A DNA stretch of 55,945 nucleotides from Porphyromonadaceae bacterium (GCA_022840285.1 JALHIE010000050.1:1-55945), one strand, 5' to 3'; shown: positions 43,826-53,032, counted from the stretch's first letter. A program made the numbers and translations. The notes: generated from the letters alone by a model not told the origin.

Positions 43826-44811
43826 AAATAGGCAACATATCATTTGCATCGCGGTATCCCGTTTTTCTGGCACCGATGGAAGACGTTACCGATATCGGTT
43901 TCCGGCTGTTGTGCAAGCAGTTCGGAGCAGATATGGTGTATACCGAGTTTGTGTCGAGCGATGCACTTATCCGCCACGTGAGAAAAACCAAGGAAAAGCT
44001 TACGATCTGCGAGGAAGAGCGCCCCGTGGCCATACAGATTTACGGAAATGATTCCGATTCAATGGTCGAGGCTGCGAAGATCTGCGAAGAGGCGAGCCCC
44101 GATGCCATCGATATCAATTTCGGATGTCCGGCCAAGAAGGTGGCCGGTAGAGGAGCCGGTTCGGGCATGATGAAAACACCCGGTTTGATGCTTGAGATTA
44201 CGGAAAAGGTAGTGAAGGCCGTCAGCCTGCCCGTGACCGTGAAGACCCGGTTAGGGTGGGACGAGAGCTCCAGGATTATTGTTCCGCTGGCAGAGCAGCT
44301 GCAGGATTGCGGAATTGCCGCACTCACCATTCACGGTAGGACGCGCTCACAAAAATATACAGGAGAGGCTGACTGGACCCTTATCGGAGAGGTTAAAAAC
44401 AACCCCCGTATGTATATTCCCATCATAGGAAACGGTGATCTGATAACGCCGCAGGACTGCAAACGCCGTTTCGACGAAACAGGTGTGGATGCGGTGATGA
44501 TCGGACGGGCAAGTTATGGACAGCCGTGGATCTTCAGTGATGTAAAGCATTTTCTCGAAACGGGAGGGTTGGCTCCTAAACAATCTTTTTCCTGGTACCT
44601 CGATGTGTTGAAACAACAGGTGATGCAGAGTGTGCAACGATTGGATGAACGGCGCGGCATTCTCCACATCCGCCGCCATCTGGCAGGGACCCCCATCTTC
44701 AAGGGTATTCCCGATTTTAAACCCACCCGAATCGCACTGCTCCGGGCGAACACCGTGGAGGAGTTGTTTGCCGTGATGGATGAAATTCCTGAAAAGTTCG
44801 GAATCCGTTAA
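43822..44811 (+). CDS. dusB: tRNA-dihydrouridine synthase
   Basis: A 329-residue FMN-dependent enzyme that reduces uridine to dihydrouridine in tRNA D-loops. FLAPMEDVTDIGFRLLC is the N-terminal FMN motif. The catalytic cysteine is in DINFGCPAKKVAGRGAGSGMM. Further motifs are LTIHGRTRSQKYTGEADW and IGNGDLITPQDC. It resembles the DusB subgroup. I chose the ATG at 43822 (MKIGNISFASRYPVFL). The longer frame from 43702 would run inside the GH29 tail, and an ATGA overlap with that gene is a typical coupled start. Confidence 0.92.
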   Translation: MKIGNISFASRYPVFLAPMEDVTDIGFRLLCKQFGADMVYTEFVSSDALIRHVRKTKEKLTICEEERPVAIQIYGNDSDSMVEAAKICEEASPDAIDINFGCPAKKVAGRGAGSGMMKTPGLMLEITEKVVKAVSLPVTVKTRLGWDESSRIIVPLAEQLQDCGIAALTIHGRTRSQKYTGEADWTLIGEVKNNPRMYIPIIGNGDLITPQDCKRRFDETGVDAVMIGRASYGQPWIFSDVKHFLETGGLAPKQSFSWYLDVLKQQVMQSVQRLDERRGILHIRRHLAGTPIFKGIPDFKPTRIALLRANTVEELFAVMDEIPEKFGIR

Positions 44812-44863
44812 ACAAACGACTTTCGGGATAGTCAGAATATTAACACTAAAACAAACGGACGAG

Positions 44864-45229
44864 ATGAAAAAATTGGGACTGTTGCTGACCGCTTTGATTG
44901 TTATTGCTGCCATTGCCCCGGCACAAAAAGCGGGAATTATTGCCGATGTACTGAAAAAGAGCACCGAAGAGAAAGTAGCCAGGATGCAGGAACTGATCGG
45001 TTTCGACGATAACAAGGCCAGGCAACTCAACGAACTCGAGTATACGTTTCTACTCGATGTGCAGAAAGCGGAGAACTGCTGCCTGTGCAACAGGAAAAAA
45101 CGGATCGAGAAATTAAAGAAAAAACGAGACCAGGACCTGCAGCAAATTCTAACACGCGTTGAGTATATAAAATATGAAGGAGGGGATTTGGAGGGAGTAA
45201 AAAAATATCCCGTGAGAGTGGGTGTTTAG
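44864..45229 (+). CDS. Small exported protein of unknown function
   Basis: A 121-residue protein with a signal sequence (MKKLGLLLTALIVIAAIAPAQ). The rest is mainly helical and charged: LKKSTEEKVARMQELIGFDDNKARQLNELEY, then a CCLC motif (AENCCLCNRKKRIEKLKKKRDQD) and a short C-terminal strand. It resembles periplasmic proteins with a helix pair that binds partner proteins or metals through clustered cysteines, but I do not recognise a family. The ATG at 44864 is chosen because upstream in-frame codons encode no signal-like extension and overlap dusB. It is convergent with the S41 peptidase gene, 6 nt apart. Confidence 0.65.
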   Translation: MKKLGLLLTALIVIAAIAPAQKAGIIADVLKKSTEEKVARMQELIGFDDNKARQLNELEYTFLLDVQKAENCCLCNRKKRIEKLKKKRDQDLQQILTRVEYIKYEGGDLEGVKKYPVRVGV

Positions 45230-45235
45230 AAACTG

Positions 45236-46759
45236 TTATCTTTCCAGTTTAAAATTATCCAGGATAACTGCTTCTTTCCTGAAATCTTTCGGAATTGGAA
45301 ATTGTTTAAAATTGGCCGATCTCAAAGATTTCATAGCGGCATTTCTTGTTTTGACATTAACGGGTTTATAGTTTTCATCCCCTGTAATCATATAGATTGC
45401 CTGACCCAAGAACGTATCTTTCGTATCTCCGATCGGGACCCAATGATCGATGTAGCCAAAACCTTCGTCCAGCGCTTTATCGGGAATCAATCCGTCGGTA
45501 GCAATAAAATCGTTTCCTTTATTGTCAGTATATTTTGCAACTATAGGTTGCATTGCCCAGTTTTTGAGGATGTGCTTTTTTTCGCTGGAAAGCACTTTTC
45601 GAGGATAAATTTCAGGATATAACGGATAACCAAGGTTATGGTCGTAAGGATGTATTGTTATGGATGCAGTATATTTTCCTCCGGTTTTCCCACCAATATG
45701 CATCACATTTACGAACTGCCTCAAGCAAAAAGTGATGAGTTCCGAGGCAGAATAAGAGTCCGGAGTAGCGATAATATATACATTGCTTAAATCCAAGTTG
45801 GCTTCAATCGGATTGGGTTCAGCCTTTTTAACAAGTTTACCGTTCTCCAGAGAATCTTTTTCTGTATATACTCCTAAGTATTCTTTATTTTCACCTATGT
45901 CTTTATTCCAGGCTAACTTGGTAAAGACAGGCTTTTGCCTTACTTCTGATAGAGGGGCGATCATTGAGGCCAAATAGGTTGCAGCACTGATATCCCCACC
46001 GGGGTTGTATCTCAAATCCAAGACAAGGTCAGTAACACCGGCCTGCTTGAATTTGTTAAAAACGTCAAATAGTTGTTGATTGAAATTGCTGATAAAACTT
46101 GTGTAAAATAGATATCCGATCTTCTTGTCTCCAACCGTGTATATTTCATCGAATAGTACGGGATTGGTTTGTATTGATACGGGAGCAAGCCGTTCTTCCC
46201 TGTCGTGTACTATTCCGTTTTCTGTCAGTTTGTAAATAGAGAAAGAGGCGGGAGAGTCGCCAAAAAGAATCCTGTAATTGTCATTAGTTATCGGTTGTCC
46301 GTTAATTTTTCCTATCAGATCAAGTCGTTTTAGTCCAGCATTCGCTGCAGGAGAACTTGGATAGACATAACCAATGATGTAGTAAAATTCTGTTCTTTCG
46401 ACATTCGCCGGCAAGAAGAAACTACCGGAATAGTGATACCCGAATGTTTTAGGTTCACCGTCAAATTCTGCTTTCAACTCTTCAGCGTCATCCGTTATCC
46501 ATGACCATCCGTGCTCTGTGTCTGTTTTATTTAAAATGCGTTGAAAATATTTCTTGGGGTCAGTATCATTTGCTGTAGGTTTTCTGCCATTGACCTCATC
46601 ATTCCAAAGGTACAAAACCGACATACCGTCATAAACAAATTGGGATACAGCATTTACCGTATCTGCAACGGGTTCATCCTTTTTTTCACAAGATGTGACA
46701 AAAAGCACAACAAAGAGAAGAAGAGACGTTATCGAAAACGGAACAAGTATTTTTTTCAT
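45236..46759 (-). CDS. S41-family peptidase, lipoprotein
   Basis: A 507-residue predicted lipoprotein (signal with lipobox VTSC). An N-terminal helical region (VSQFVYDGMSVLYLWNDE) is followed by a PDZ-like module (YVYPSSPAANAGLKRLDLIGKINGQPI). The C-terminal-processing-protease core shows LVLDLRYNPGGD and the nucleophile region TPDSYSASELITF, where the middle serine should be catalytic. Bacteroidetes have many such Ctp-like peptidases at the cell envelope; substrates are unknown. It appears complete and stands alone. Confidence 0.88.
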   Translation of the reverse strand: MKKILVPFSITSLLLFVVLFVTSCEKKDEPVADTVNAVSQFVYDGMSVLYLWNDEVNGRKPTANDTDPKKYFQRILNKTDTEHGWSWITDDAEELKAEFDGEPKTFGYHYSGSFFLPANVERTEFYYIIGYVYPSSPAANAGLKRLDLIGKINGQPITNDNYRILFGDSPASFSIYKLTENGIVHDREERLAPVSIQTNPVLFDEIYTVGDKKIGYLFYTSFISNFNQQLFDVFNKFKQAGVTDLVLDLRYNPGGDISAATYLASMIAPLSEVRQKPVFTKLAWNKDIGENKEYLGVYTEKDSLENGKLVKKAEPNPIEANLDLSNVYIIATPDSYSASELITFCLRQFVNVMHIGGKTGGKYTASITIHPYDHNLGYPLYPEIYPRKVLSSEKKHILKNWAMQPIVAKYTDNKGNDFIATDGLIPDKALDEGFGYIDHWVPIGDTKDTFLGQAIYMITGDENYKPVNVKTRNAAMKSLRSANFKQFPIPKDFRKEAVILDNFKLER

Positions 46760-46830
46760 TGCGTTTTTTTTGTTTGCAACAATCGTTTGACTGCGAAAGT
46801 AGCGAAGATTTTAATTGGGAAGCAGATATT

Positions 46831-47410
46831 TTAAAGATTTAACACTCCTTTTCCCTGGCGTACGATCTCCGGCTCGTCGGAAGTGCAGTCCACAACGGTA
46901 GAAGGTTCTATTCCTCCAAATCCTCCATCGATAACAACGTCTACAATGTCGCTCCATTTCTCGTGGATAAGTTCGGGATCGGTAGTGTATTCGACCTCCT
47001 CCCCTTCGTCCTTTACCGAGGTACTGAGGACAGGGTTTCCAAGTACCCGGGCAATTTCGCGGATGATCGGATTATCGGGTATACGGATACCTACTGTTTT
47101 CTTGTTTTTGTAAATCTTGGGCAGCGACGATGTGGTGGGCAGGATAAAGGTGAAAGGTCCCGGCAGGTTTCGCTTCATCAGCTTGAAAGTGGGCGTATCT
47201 ACCCGGGCGTATTCGCTGATGGCGCTCAGGTCGTTACAGGATTCCTTTCAGGTCGCAGATTTTCTCCACGGCGCGTACGTTCAACGCATCGCAACCCATC
47301 CCGTAAAGCGTATCGGTAGGGTAGACCACGATACCTCCGTCCCTCAGGACCGAAACTACCTTCTCAATTTCTCTCGGATTGGGATTCTCATTGTATATCT
47401 TCAGTAGCAT
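46831..47410 (-). pseudogene. YciO/Sua5-family protein, broken by a short out-of-frame deletion
   Basis: The N-terminal frame from 47410 (MLLKIYNENPNPREIEKVVS, YPTDTLYGMGCDALNVRAVE) reads to KICDLKGIL and stops at 47234. In another frame the protein continues with NDLSAISEYARVDTPTFKLMKRNLPGPFTFILP and TVGIRIPDNPIIREIARVLG. It ends at 46831 with EPEIVRQGKGVLNL. About 11 residues that normally carry a KSNLSIVC-like strand are missing at the junction near 47243. This is the YciO branch of the YrdC/Sua5 fold, which binds ATP and RNA. Its role is less clear than that of TsaC, so the lesion need not be lethal. It was called in one piece because both parts are clearly one gene. Confidence 0.82.
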
Positions 47411-47423
47411 AACGAACACAAAA

Positions 47424-47462
47424 ATATAAAAAAATAGCTTCGGTACACTGTCCGAAGCTATT
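47424..47462 (-). terminator. Rho-independent terminator after fabI
   Basis: AATAGCTTCGG (47433-47443) and CCGAAGCTATT (47452-47462) form a perfect 11-bp stem. On the minus strand a T-rich run follows, so it ends the fabI transcript. Confidence 0.85.
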
Positions 47463-47488
47463 AAATTGTCATTTACGGGAGGCCTGCC

Positions 47489-48340
47489 TCAACTTTCACT
47501 GCCTGAAAGCGTCGTGTTTTCATCAAGGCCATTGCTGTACTGTTTCATTGCCCTGAGGCTCATCCCCATGCTGGAGAATCCTCCGTCGTTGTAAAGGTTT
47601 TGCATGGTTACCTTGCGGGTAAGATCGGAAAACATCACCACGCAGTAATCGGCACAATCATCGGCGTCGGCATTTCCGATAGGAGCCATCCTTTCGGAGA
47701 AGTCCATCAGGTCGGTCATCCCTTTCACACCGCTTCCGGCGGTAGTCATGGTCGGCGATTGCGAAATGGTATTCACGCGAACCCCTTTGTCGCGGCCGTA
47801 GATATAGCCAAAACTCCGTGTTATCGATTCCAGCAACGCTTTGGCATCCGCCATATCGTTGTATCCGTAAAATACGCGCTGCGCAGCAACGTAAGTGAGG
47901 GCAAGGATCGATCCACCCCGCTGAATCGCATCGAGTTTACGGGCTACCTGCAACATCTTGTGGAAAGAGATGGCCGAAATATCCAGCGTCTTGTTCAGCA
48001 AATCGTAATCGAGGTCGTCGTACGTGCGTTTTTTCCGTACATTGGGCGACATGCCTATGGAGTGAAGTACAAAATCAATTTTTCCGCCCAGTATCTCTAC
48101 CGATTTGGCAAAAACCATTTCCAGGTCTTCCACGTTGGTAGCATCGGCAGGAAGGATTTCGGCATTGAGCTTTTCACCCAGTTTGTTTGTGTCCCCCATC
48201 CGTACGGCAACCGGAGTATTCGACAACGTGATGGTTGCCCCTTCTTCAACGGCACGCTCGGCCACTTTCCAGGCGATGGACTGATCGTTCAACGCTCCGA
48301 AGATAATGCCTCTTTTGCCTTTTAATAAATTGTGATTCAT
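47489..48340 (-). CDS. fabI: Enoyl-[acyl-carrier-protein] reductase
   Basis: A 283-residue short-chain-dehydrogenase-type enzyme that performs the last reduction in each cycle of fatty-acid elongation. The divergent NADH-binding motif of FabI is GALNDQSIAWKVAERAVEEGA. The catalytic pair lies in YNDMADAKALLES (Tyr and Lys six apart). HSIGMSPN and VNTISQSPTMTTAGSGVKGM are characteristic of the Bacteroidetes FabI subgroup. It is complete. A -7 box lies about 35 nt upstream and a strong terminator follows. Confidence 0.93.
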   Translation of the reverse strand: MNHNLLKGKRGIIFGALNDQSIAWKVAERAVEEGATITLSNTPVAVRMGDTNKLGEKLNAEILPADATNVEDLEMVFAKSVEILGGKIDFVLHSIGMSPNVRKKRTYDDLDYDLLNKTLDISAISFHKMLQVARKLDAIQRGGSILALTYVAAQRVFYGYNDMADAKALLESITRSFGYIYGRDKGVRVNTISQSPTMTTAGSGVKGMTDLMDFSERMAPIGNADADDCADYCVVMFSDLTRKVTMQNLYNDGGFSSMGMSLRAMKQYSNGLDENTTLSGSES

Positions 48341-48372
48341 TTGACTTTTTGTTTATGAAATAAAAAACTGCA

Positions 48373-48380
48373 CAAAAATA
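48373..48380 (-). promoter_or_regulatory. -7 box of fabI
   Basis: The minus strand reads TATTTTTG, an exact TAnnTTTG, 33 nt before the ATG. TTTG at 48407-48404 is a possible -33 element at a slightly long spacing of 23 nt. Confidence 0.4.
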
Positions 48381-48493
48381 CAAAGAATGTGCAAAGTTCT
48401 AAACAAATAAAGATCAAATATGTTCTTTCCCTCGCCTTATTTTGTCTTTTTTACTCAAAAGAAAGGGCTTCCACAAGGTGTGAAACCCGCGTC

Positions 48494-49177
48494 TCAGGTT
48501 GTCTCCATCTCGTTTTCAACAGTAATTCCTTTCCAGACGAATGCTGCGATAGCTGCACCCAGGAAAGGCGCTACGATGAACACCCAAAGTTGAGTAAGTG
48601 CCGCACCACCCTGAAAGAGAGCCGGTCCGATGCTGCGCGCCGGATTAACGGAAGTCCCCGTGATGGGAATACAAACGATGTGCACCAACACCAATGCAAG
48701 GCCAATCGCCAGGCCGGCAAATTTGTTCAGACCGTTTTTTGCCGTAACACCAAGCACAACCAAAACAAAAATAAAGGTGAATACCGTTTCTGCAACAAAA
48801 GCCTGAGCCATTTGTCCGTCTGCAAAACCGTTAGCGCCTGTAAGCGTAGTGGTTGAACCCGATTCTTTGGCTAAAAACCAGAGAATGGTGGAACCTAAAA
48901 TTGCGCCGATAATTTGGAATACAATGTACAATCCCGCATCTTTCCCGCTCATCCGGCCGGTTAACAAAACGCCCAGCGTGATGGCGGGATTAATGTGGCA
49001 TCCCGAAATACTGCCGATAGCATAAGCCATGGCCACGACGGAGAGTCCGAACGCAAAGGCTACGCCCAGTGTTCCCACCGGGTCAAAAGGCTGGCCTGCC
49101 CCGGCAAACACGGCTGCTCCACAACCCATTAACACCAGTACCATAGTACCGATCATTTCTGCTACATACTTTTTCAT
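48494..49177 (-). CDS. aqpZ: Aquaporin Z
   Basis: A 227-residue MIP-family channel with six membrane helices and both NPA loops: GCHINPAITLGV and GTSVNPARSIGPALF. The serine-valine-asparagine context and the compact length fit water-selective AqpZ rather than a glycerol facilitator, although selectivity residues were not examined in detail. It is monocistronic between fabI and the divergent MBL gene. The 266-nt gap upstream (49178-49443) contains no promoter or RNA that I can support. Confidence 0.92.
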   Translation of the reverse strand: MKKYVAEMIGTMVLVLMGCGAAVFAGAGQPFDPVGTLGVAFAFGLSVVAMAYAIGSISGCHINPAITLGVLLTGRMSGKDAGLYIVFQIIGAILGSTILWFLAKESGSTTTLTGANGFADGQMAQAFVAETVFTFIFVLVVLGVTAKNGLNKFAGLAIGLALVLVHIVCIPITGTSVNPARSIGPALFQGGAALTQLWVFIVAPFLGAAIAAFVWKGITVENEMETT

Positions 49178-49443
49178 AACTTTTTGAATGAATTTTTGTT
49201 GAAATTAAACATAGGTAAAACCAAAATTAAGCAGAATTATGGTTTAATCAGACGAATACGTGAGCTAAAAAAACAAATGGTGATAAATTCCCCATCAACG
49301 TTTTTTTGCCCCTTTTTCCCTTTCATCATTCACCAAGCACTCGTTCACAAAGATATGCTTTTTACAGTTTTTATCAAATTTTATAGCCCTTAAGATGAAC
49401 AAAATCCCTTAGAATTGTTATAAAGAGAAGTTACATGTAAGTT

Positions 49444-50169
49444 ATGACAGTCACATATATTTTTCACAGTTGCTACCTGCTTGAATTTGACGGGTTTTCA
49501 ATTGTTTTCGATTTTTACAAAGATGAAAAAAGGGACGACGGCCATTTTTGGATAAACGATTACCTGCTTGAAAAACCGGATGACCTGTACGTCTTCTGCA
49601 CCCATTCACATCCCGATCACTTCAATCCGGAAATATTGAAATGGGGTATAAACAAGGCAAACGTGAAGTATATTTTTTCAAAAGAGGTGATGGATAACCG
49701 AGATATTTCAGTTTATCAGAACATCGTTTTTCTTGACAAACTGGAGGAGTACGAAGATAGCCGGATAAAGGTAAAAGCATTTGGTTCCACCGATACCGGA
49801 GGGTCGTTTGTGGTGGATGTTTTTGGAAAACGTTTTTTTCACGCCGGAGATCTCAACAATTGGCACTGGAATGAAGAAGTTCCGCTGCTTGAGTCCACAG
49901 GTTATGAAAATAGTTACCTTTGTCAGCTGGAACTGTTGGCAGAAAACGTTGATCAACTTTACCTGGCAATGTTTCCCGTTGATCCCCGACTGGGAAGAGA
50001 TTACATGCGCGGAGCCGAACAGTTGGTCAACAGGATATCCACCGATTATTTTCTACCCATGCATTTTGGGGAAAATTACGAAAAAGCCAATGCATTCAGC
50101 CGGTATGCCCGATTGCAGAACTGCACCTATCTCAACGTGTATAAAAAGGGACAGTCGTTTGAATTATAG
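49444..50169 (+). CDS. Metallo-beta-lactamase-fold hydrolase
   Basis: A 241-residue MBL-fold protein. The metal-binding HxHxDH motif is THSHPDHFNP, a further ligand Asp is in FFHAGDLNNW, and a terminal histidine is in FLPMHFGENY. The subgroup (UlaG/YtkL-like) includes hydrolases of phosphoesters and lactones; the substrate here is unknown. It is complete. A ribosome-binding site (AAGAGAAG) precedes the ATG. The VOC gene follows after 68 nt on the same strand. Confidence 0.85.
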   Translation: MTVTYIFHSCYLLEFDGFSIVFDFYKDEKRDDGHFWINDYLLEKPDDLYVFCTHSHPDHFNPEILKWGINKANVKYIFSKEVMDNRDISVYQNIVFLDKLEEYEDSRIKVKAFGSTDTGGSFVVDVFGKRFFHAGDLNNWHWNEEVPLLESTGYENSYLCQLELLAENVDQLYLAMFPVDPRLGRDYMRGAEQLVNRISTDYFLPMHFGENYEKANAFSRYARLQNCTYLNVYKKGQSFEL

Positions 50170-50237
50170 AACGCTTCGTTATTGAATACCGGAGGTCTAT
50201 TGGTCTAAAATCTAATTGGCTAAATAATATAGAAAAT

Positions 50238-50606
50238 ATGGAAATTAAAAGCAGGTTCGATCATTACAATATCAATGTGTTTGATCTTCAAAGGAGTATC
50301 GAGTTTTACGATAAGGCACTGGGATTGAAAGAAGTGAGAAGAAAAGAAGCTCCGGATGGGTCGTTTGTCCTGGTTTATCTGGGCGACGGTGAAACCGGTT
50401 TTACCCTTGAACTAACCTGGCTCCGCGATTGGGATCGACCCTACAACATGGGTGATAACGAGCAGCACTTGTGTGTGCGGGTGGCGGAAGATTATGACCA
50501 GGTAAGGGCTTATCACAAGAAAATGGGGTGTGTCTGTTACGAAAATGAATCCATGGGGTTGTATTTTATCGTCGATCCGGACGGTTATTGGATTGAGATC
50601 CTCTAA
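50238..50606 (+). CDS. VOC-family protein, glyoxalase I type
   Basis: A 122-residue vicinal-oxygen-chelate protein with two beta-alpha-beta-beta-beta modules. RFDHYNINVFDLQRSIEFYDKALGL supplies the first metal histidine, FTLELTW the first glutamate, EQHLCVRVAED the second histidine and DPDGYWIEIL the second glutamate. The resemblance is to lactoylglutathione lyase (methylglyoxal detoxification), but Bacteroidales generally lack glutathione, so the thiol or substrate is uncertain. It lies between the MBL gene and ispG; both spacers are short. Confidence 0.83.
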   Translation: MEIKSRFDHYNINVFDLQRSIEFYDKALGLKEVRRKEAPDGSFVLVYLGDGETGFTLELTWLRDWDRPYNMGDNEQHLCVRVAEDYDQVRAYHKKMGCVCYENESMGLYFIVDPDGYWIEIL

Positions 50607-50653
50607 ACATTTGCCCGGTTCGGGTGTTTATCTCTCACGTAAAACAATTTATA

Positions 50654-52507
50654 ATGGATTATTTTAATTATCACCGTCGTCCAACCATTGATGTGCGTAT
50701 CGGAAACATCACCATGGGCGGGAACCATCCGGTTGTTGTGCAAACAATGACCAACACCAACACGCTCGATACCGAAGGCAGTGTTGCCCAATGCGAGAGA
50801 ATTATCGCCGCGGGTGCCGACCTGATCCGGTTAACGACACAAGGTGTTCGTGAAGCGGAAAATTTACGGCACATTCATCGGCAATTAAGGGAAAAAGGAC
50901 ATGCCACGCCGCTTTCGGCCGACATTCATTTCAACCCGCGTGCTGCGCACGTGGCGGCTACCGTTGCTGAAAAAGTACGCATCAATCCGGGGAACTTTGT
51001 CGACAAGCAAAAAACATTTGCCGTAGTAGAATATACCGACGAGGAGTACGCACAGGAATTGGAGAAGATCCGTTCCAAGGTGATCCCTTTTCTACAGATC
51101 TGTAAAGAACATGGTACGGCAGTGCGTATAGGCGTCAATCACGGGTCGCTGTCTGACCGGATCATGACTCGCTTTGGCGATACCCCCGAAGGGATGGTAG
51201 AGTCGTGCATGGAGTACCTGCGCATCGCTCTGGACGAAGATTTTACCGATATTGTCATATCGATGAAAGCGTCCAACACATTGCTGATGACCAAAGCCGT
51301 TCGTTTGTTGGTGGACAGGATGGATAAGGAAGATATTCATTTTCCGTTGCACCTCGGTGTGACCGAAGCGGGTGACGGTGAAGACGGGAGAATGAAATCG
51401 GCCGTAGGTATCGGAGCGTTGCTTTCCGACGGCTTGGGTGATACCGTCCGGGTGTCGCTGAGCGAAGATCCCGAAGCGGAAGTCCCCGTAGCCCGGAAAA
51501 TTGTAGACTATGTGGCGAAAAGAGAAGGGCACGAGCCTATACGAGGAGAACTTTATCCCGGATTTTCCCCTTTCTCTACGGACAAAAGGGAAACACGCGC
51601 CGTGAGAAATATCGGCGGAGGGTTTGTTCCGGTGGTTATCTCCGACAGAAGTGCAATAGCCGACATGTCGATCAATCCGCACTTCATTCCCGATTACATA
51701 TACGTAGGCGGCCGCGTTCCCGGTAACTTTCCCAAAGGGATGAAGTCAATAGTGGATTTCCCCGATTGGGAAGACAGGATCGATAACTTCCCGATGTTTA
51801 CGGCCGGAAATATTTCGGATATCAGGGAGTGTCAGGCAGCTGTCAAATTCCTGCAACTTTCTTATCCACAGCTGACTGGAGAAGTTTTATCTGTTCTAAA
51901 AAACACGGAAAAGGTGGTCGTTATACTTCAGACCGGACACGTGAACGGAGTGGGAGAGCAGCGGGCATTTTTTCATAAATTGCTGAACGAACACTGCGAT
52001 GTTCCGGTAGTGCTTCAGCGTAGTTATTTGGAAGACACGGCGGAAGATATTCAGGTTAAGGGTGGAGTTGACTTTGGAACCGTTCTGCTGGATGGTTTCG
52101 GTAACGGAATCATGATCTCCAACGCGGGGAAAATCGATATTGCCGAGCTCGACTCCTATGCCTTTGGCATTCTACAGGCGGCCCGTGTACGCACCAGCAA
52201 AACGGAGTTTATCTCTTGTCCCAGCTGCGGCCGCACACTGTTCGACTTACGGACGACGGTAGCGTTGGTAAAGAAACACTTCTCGCACCTGCGGCACCTG
52301 AAGATCGGGGTTATGGGTTGTATTGTGAATGGTCCGGGAGAGATGGCCGATGCCGATTACGGTTACGTGGGAGCAGAGCACGGAAAGATATCGCTCTACA
52401 GGAAGAAAGAACTGGTGGAGAAAAATATCCCCCAGGAGGAAGCTGTGGAACACCTTATCCAGCTGATCAAGGACAACGGCGACTGGATAGAGCCGGAAGC
52501 GAATTAA
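50654..52507 (+). CDS. ispG: 4-hydroxy-3-methylbut-2-enyl diphosphate synthase
   Basis: IspG reduces methylerythritol cyclodiphosphate to HMBPP in the non-mevalonate isoprenoid pathway. The 617-residue protein has an N-terminal TIM barrel (VRIGNITMGGNHPVVVQTMTNTNT). It then carries the long insert domain typical of Bacteroidetes and plant forms (about 260-500), and a C-terminal ferredoxin-like part with the cluster ligands in FISCPSCGRTLFD and GCIVNGPGEMADADYGYVG. I chose the ATG at 50654 because MDYFNYHRRPT is the normal start. The in-frame ATG at 50624 has no ribosome-binding site and overlaps nothing conserved. It ends with a terminator. Confidence 0.94.
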   Translation: MDYFNYHRRPTIDVRIGNITMGGNHPVVVQTMTNTNTLDTEGSVAQCERIIAAGADLIRLTTQGVREAENLRHIHRQLREKGHATPLSADIHFNPRAAHVAATVAEKVRINPGNFVDKQKTFAVVEYTDEEYAQELEKIRSKVIPFLQICKEHGTAVRIGVNHGSLSDRIMTRFGDTPEGMVESCMEYLRIALDEDFTDIVISMKASNTLLMTKAVRLLVDRMDKEDIHFPLHLGVTEAGDGEDGRMKSAVGIGALLSDGLGDTVRVSLSEDPEAEVPVARKIVDYVAKREGHEPIRGELYPGFSPFSTDKRETRAVRNIGGGFVPVVISDRSAIADMSINPHFIPDYIYVGGRVPGNFPKGMKSIVDFPDWEDRIDNFPMFTAGNISDIRECQAAVKFLQLSYPQLTGEVLSVLKNTEKVVVILQTGHVNGVGEQRAFFHKLLNEHCDVPVVLQRSYLEDTAEDIQVKGGVDFGTVLLDGFGNGIMISNAGKIDIAELDSYAFGILQAARVRTSKTEFISCPSCGRTLFDLRTTVALVKKHFSHLRHLKIGVMGCIVNGPGEMADADYGYVGAEHGKISLYRKKELVEKNIPQEEAVEHLIQLIKDNGDWIEPEAN

Positions 52508-52511
52508 ACAG

Positions 52512-52538
52512 AAAAGGTAGCCAGAAGCTGCCTTTTTT
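52512..52538 (+). terminator. Rho-independent terminator after ispG
   Basis: AAAAGGTAGC (52512-52521) pairs with GCTGCCTTTT (52527-52536, one G-T pair) across 5 nt, followed by T residues. Confidence 0.75.
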
Positions 52539-52552
52539 GTTTTTATACCCAT

Positions 52553-52800
52553 GCTATGTGTATCGGTGTCGGGTTTGATTTCTGCATGTATCGATTTATA
52601 ACCCGCACGATCTTCGGTCTCTTTTCCAAACAATTCCTCCGGATTCAATGCTCCCGATATTTTTATTTCCACTCCCTTGAGTTTTACATTCATTTCCCGG
52701 GCCACAATATGGCACAGGACGTTAAGGCAACCGGATTTGGGCCATCGTTCGTTCCTCCCAGGTCCGGGGGTTCGTCGATAATTATCTTGAAAGTTCTCAC
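52553..52800 (-). pseudogene. OsmC-family protein remnant
   Basis: On the minus strand, one frame reads TFKIIIDEPPDLGGTNDGPNPV, as near the start of OsmC/Ohr-like proteins. A second frame then reads GCLNVLCHIVAREMNVKLKG and ISGALNPEELFGKETEDRAGYKSI, ending around PDTDTHSM. In relatives about 8-10 residues (EYLLAALG-like) separate NPV from GCLNV. Here they are joined at a shared GGTT (52729-52732), consistent with deletion between GGTT copies. The expected C-terminal third (with the second peroxidatic or CPVS-like region) is missing, as is a clean N-terminus. It is a decayed gene convergent with ispG. Confidence 0.75.
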
Positions 52801-52909
52801 TGTGCGCTAATTTTTCCCTCATTCCGATCAGTTTAATGCATTCCAGTTTGGTAATTTGCAAAAAAAGTAGTAATATTGCACCCGCTTTCGACGAAAGAAT
52901 TGTCGAAAA

Positions 52910-52983
52910 GGTCCCATAGCTCAGTTGGTTAGAGCACCTGACTCATAATCAGGGAGTCCTTGGTTCAAGCCCAAGTGGGACCA
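52910..52983 (+). tRNA. tRNA-Met (anticodon CAT)
   Basis: A 74-nt cloverleaf. The acceptor GGTCCCA pairs perfectly with TGGGACC, followed by discriminator A. The D arm is GCTCAGTTGGTTAGAGC. The anticodon stem CCTGA/TCAGG encloses CTCATAA. The T arm is CTTGGTTCAAGCCCAAG. The paired acceptor end argues against initiator tRNA. Elongator Met is most likely; lysidine-modified Ile2 cannot be wholly excluded. Confidence 0.93.
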
Positions 52984-52989
52984 CATTTT

Positions 52990-53032
52990 AAACGGCATAA
53001 ACATTTGAATTTCATTTATTTGTGTCGTTTTT
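52990..53032 (+). terminator. Terminator after tRNA-Met
   Basis: AAACGGCATAAA (52990-53001) pairs with TTTGTGTCGTTT (53019-53030), 12 bp with two G-T pairs, followed by T residues. Confidence 0.65.

Noticed and set aside
52247..52861. Single long minus-strand gene of 204 codons
   Set aside because: It reads through the ispG terminator and the ispG coding region; only the OsmC-like middle is meaningful.
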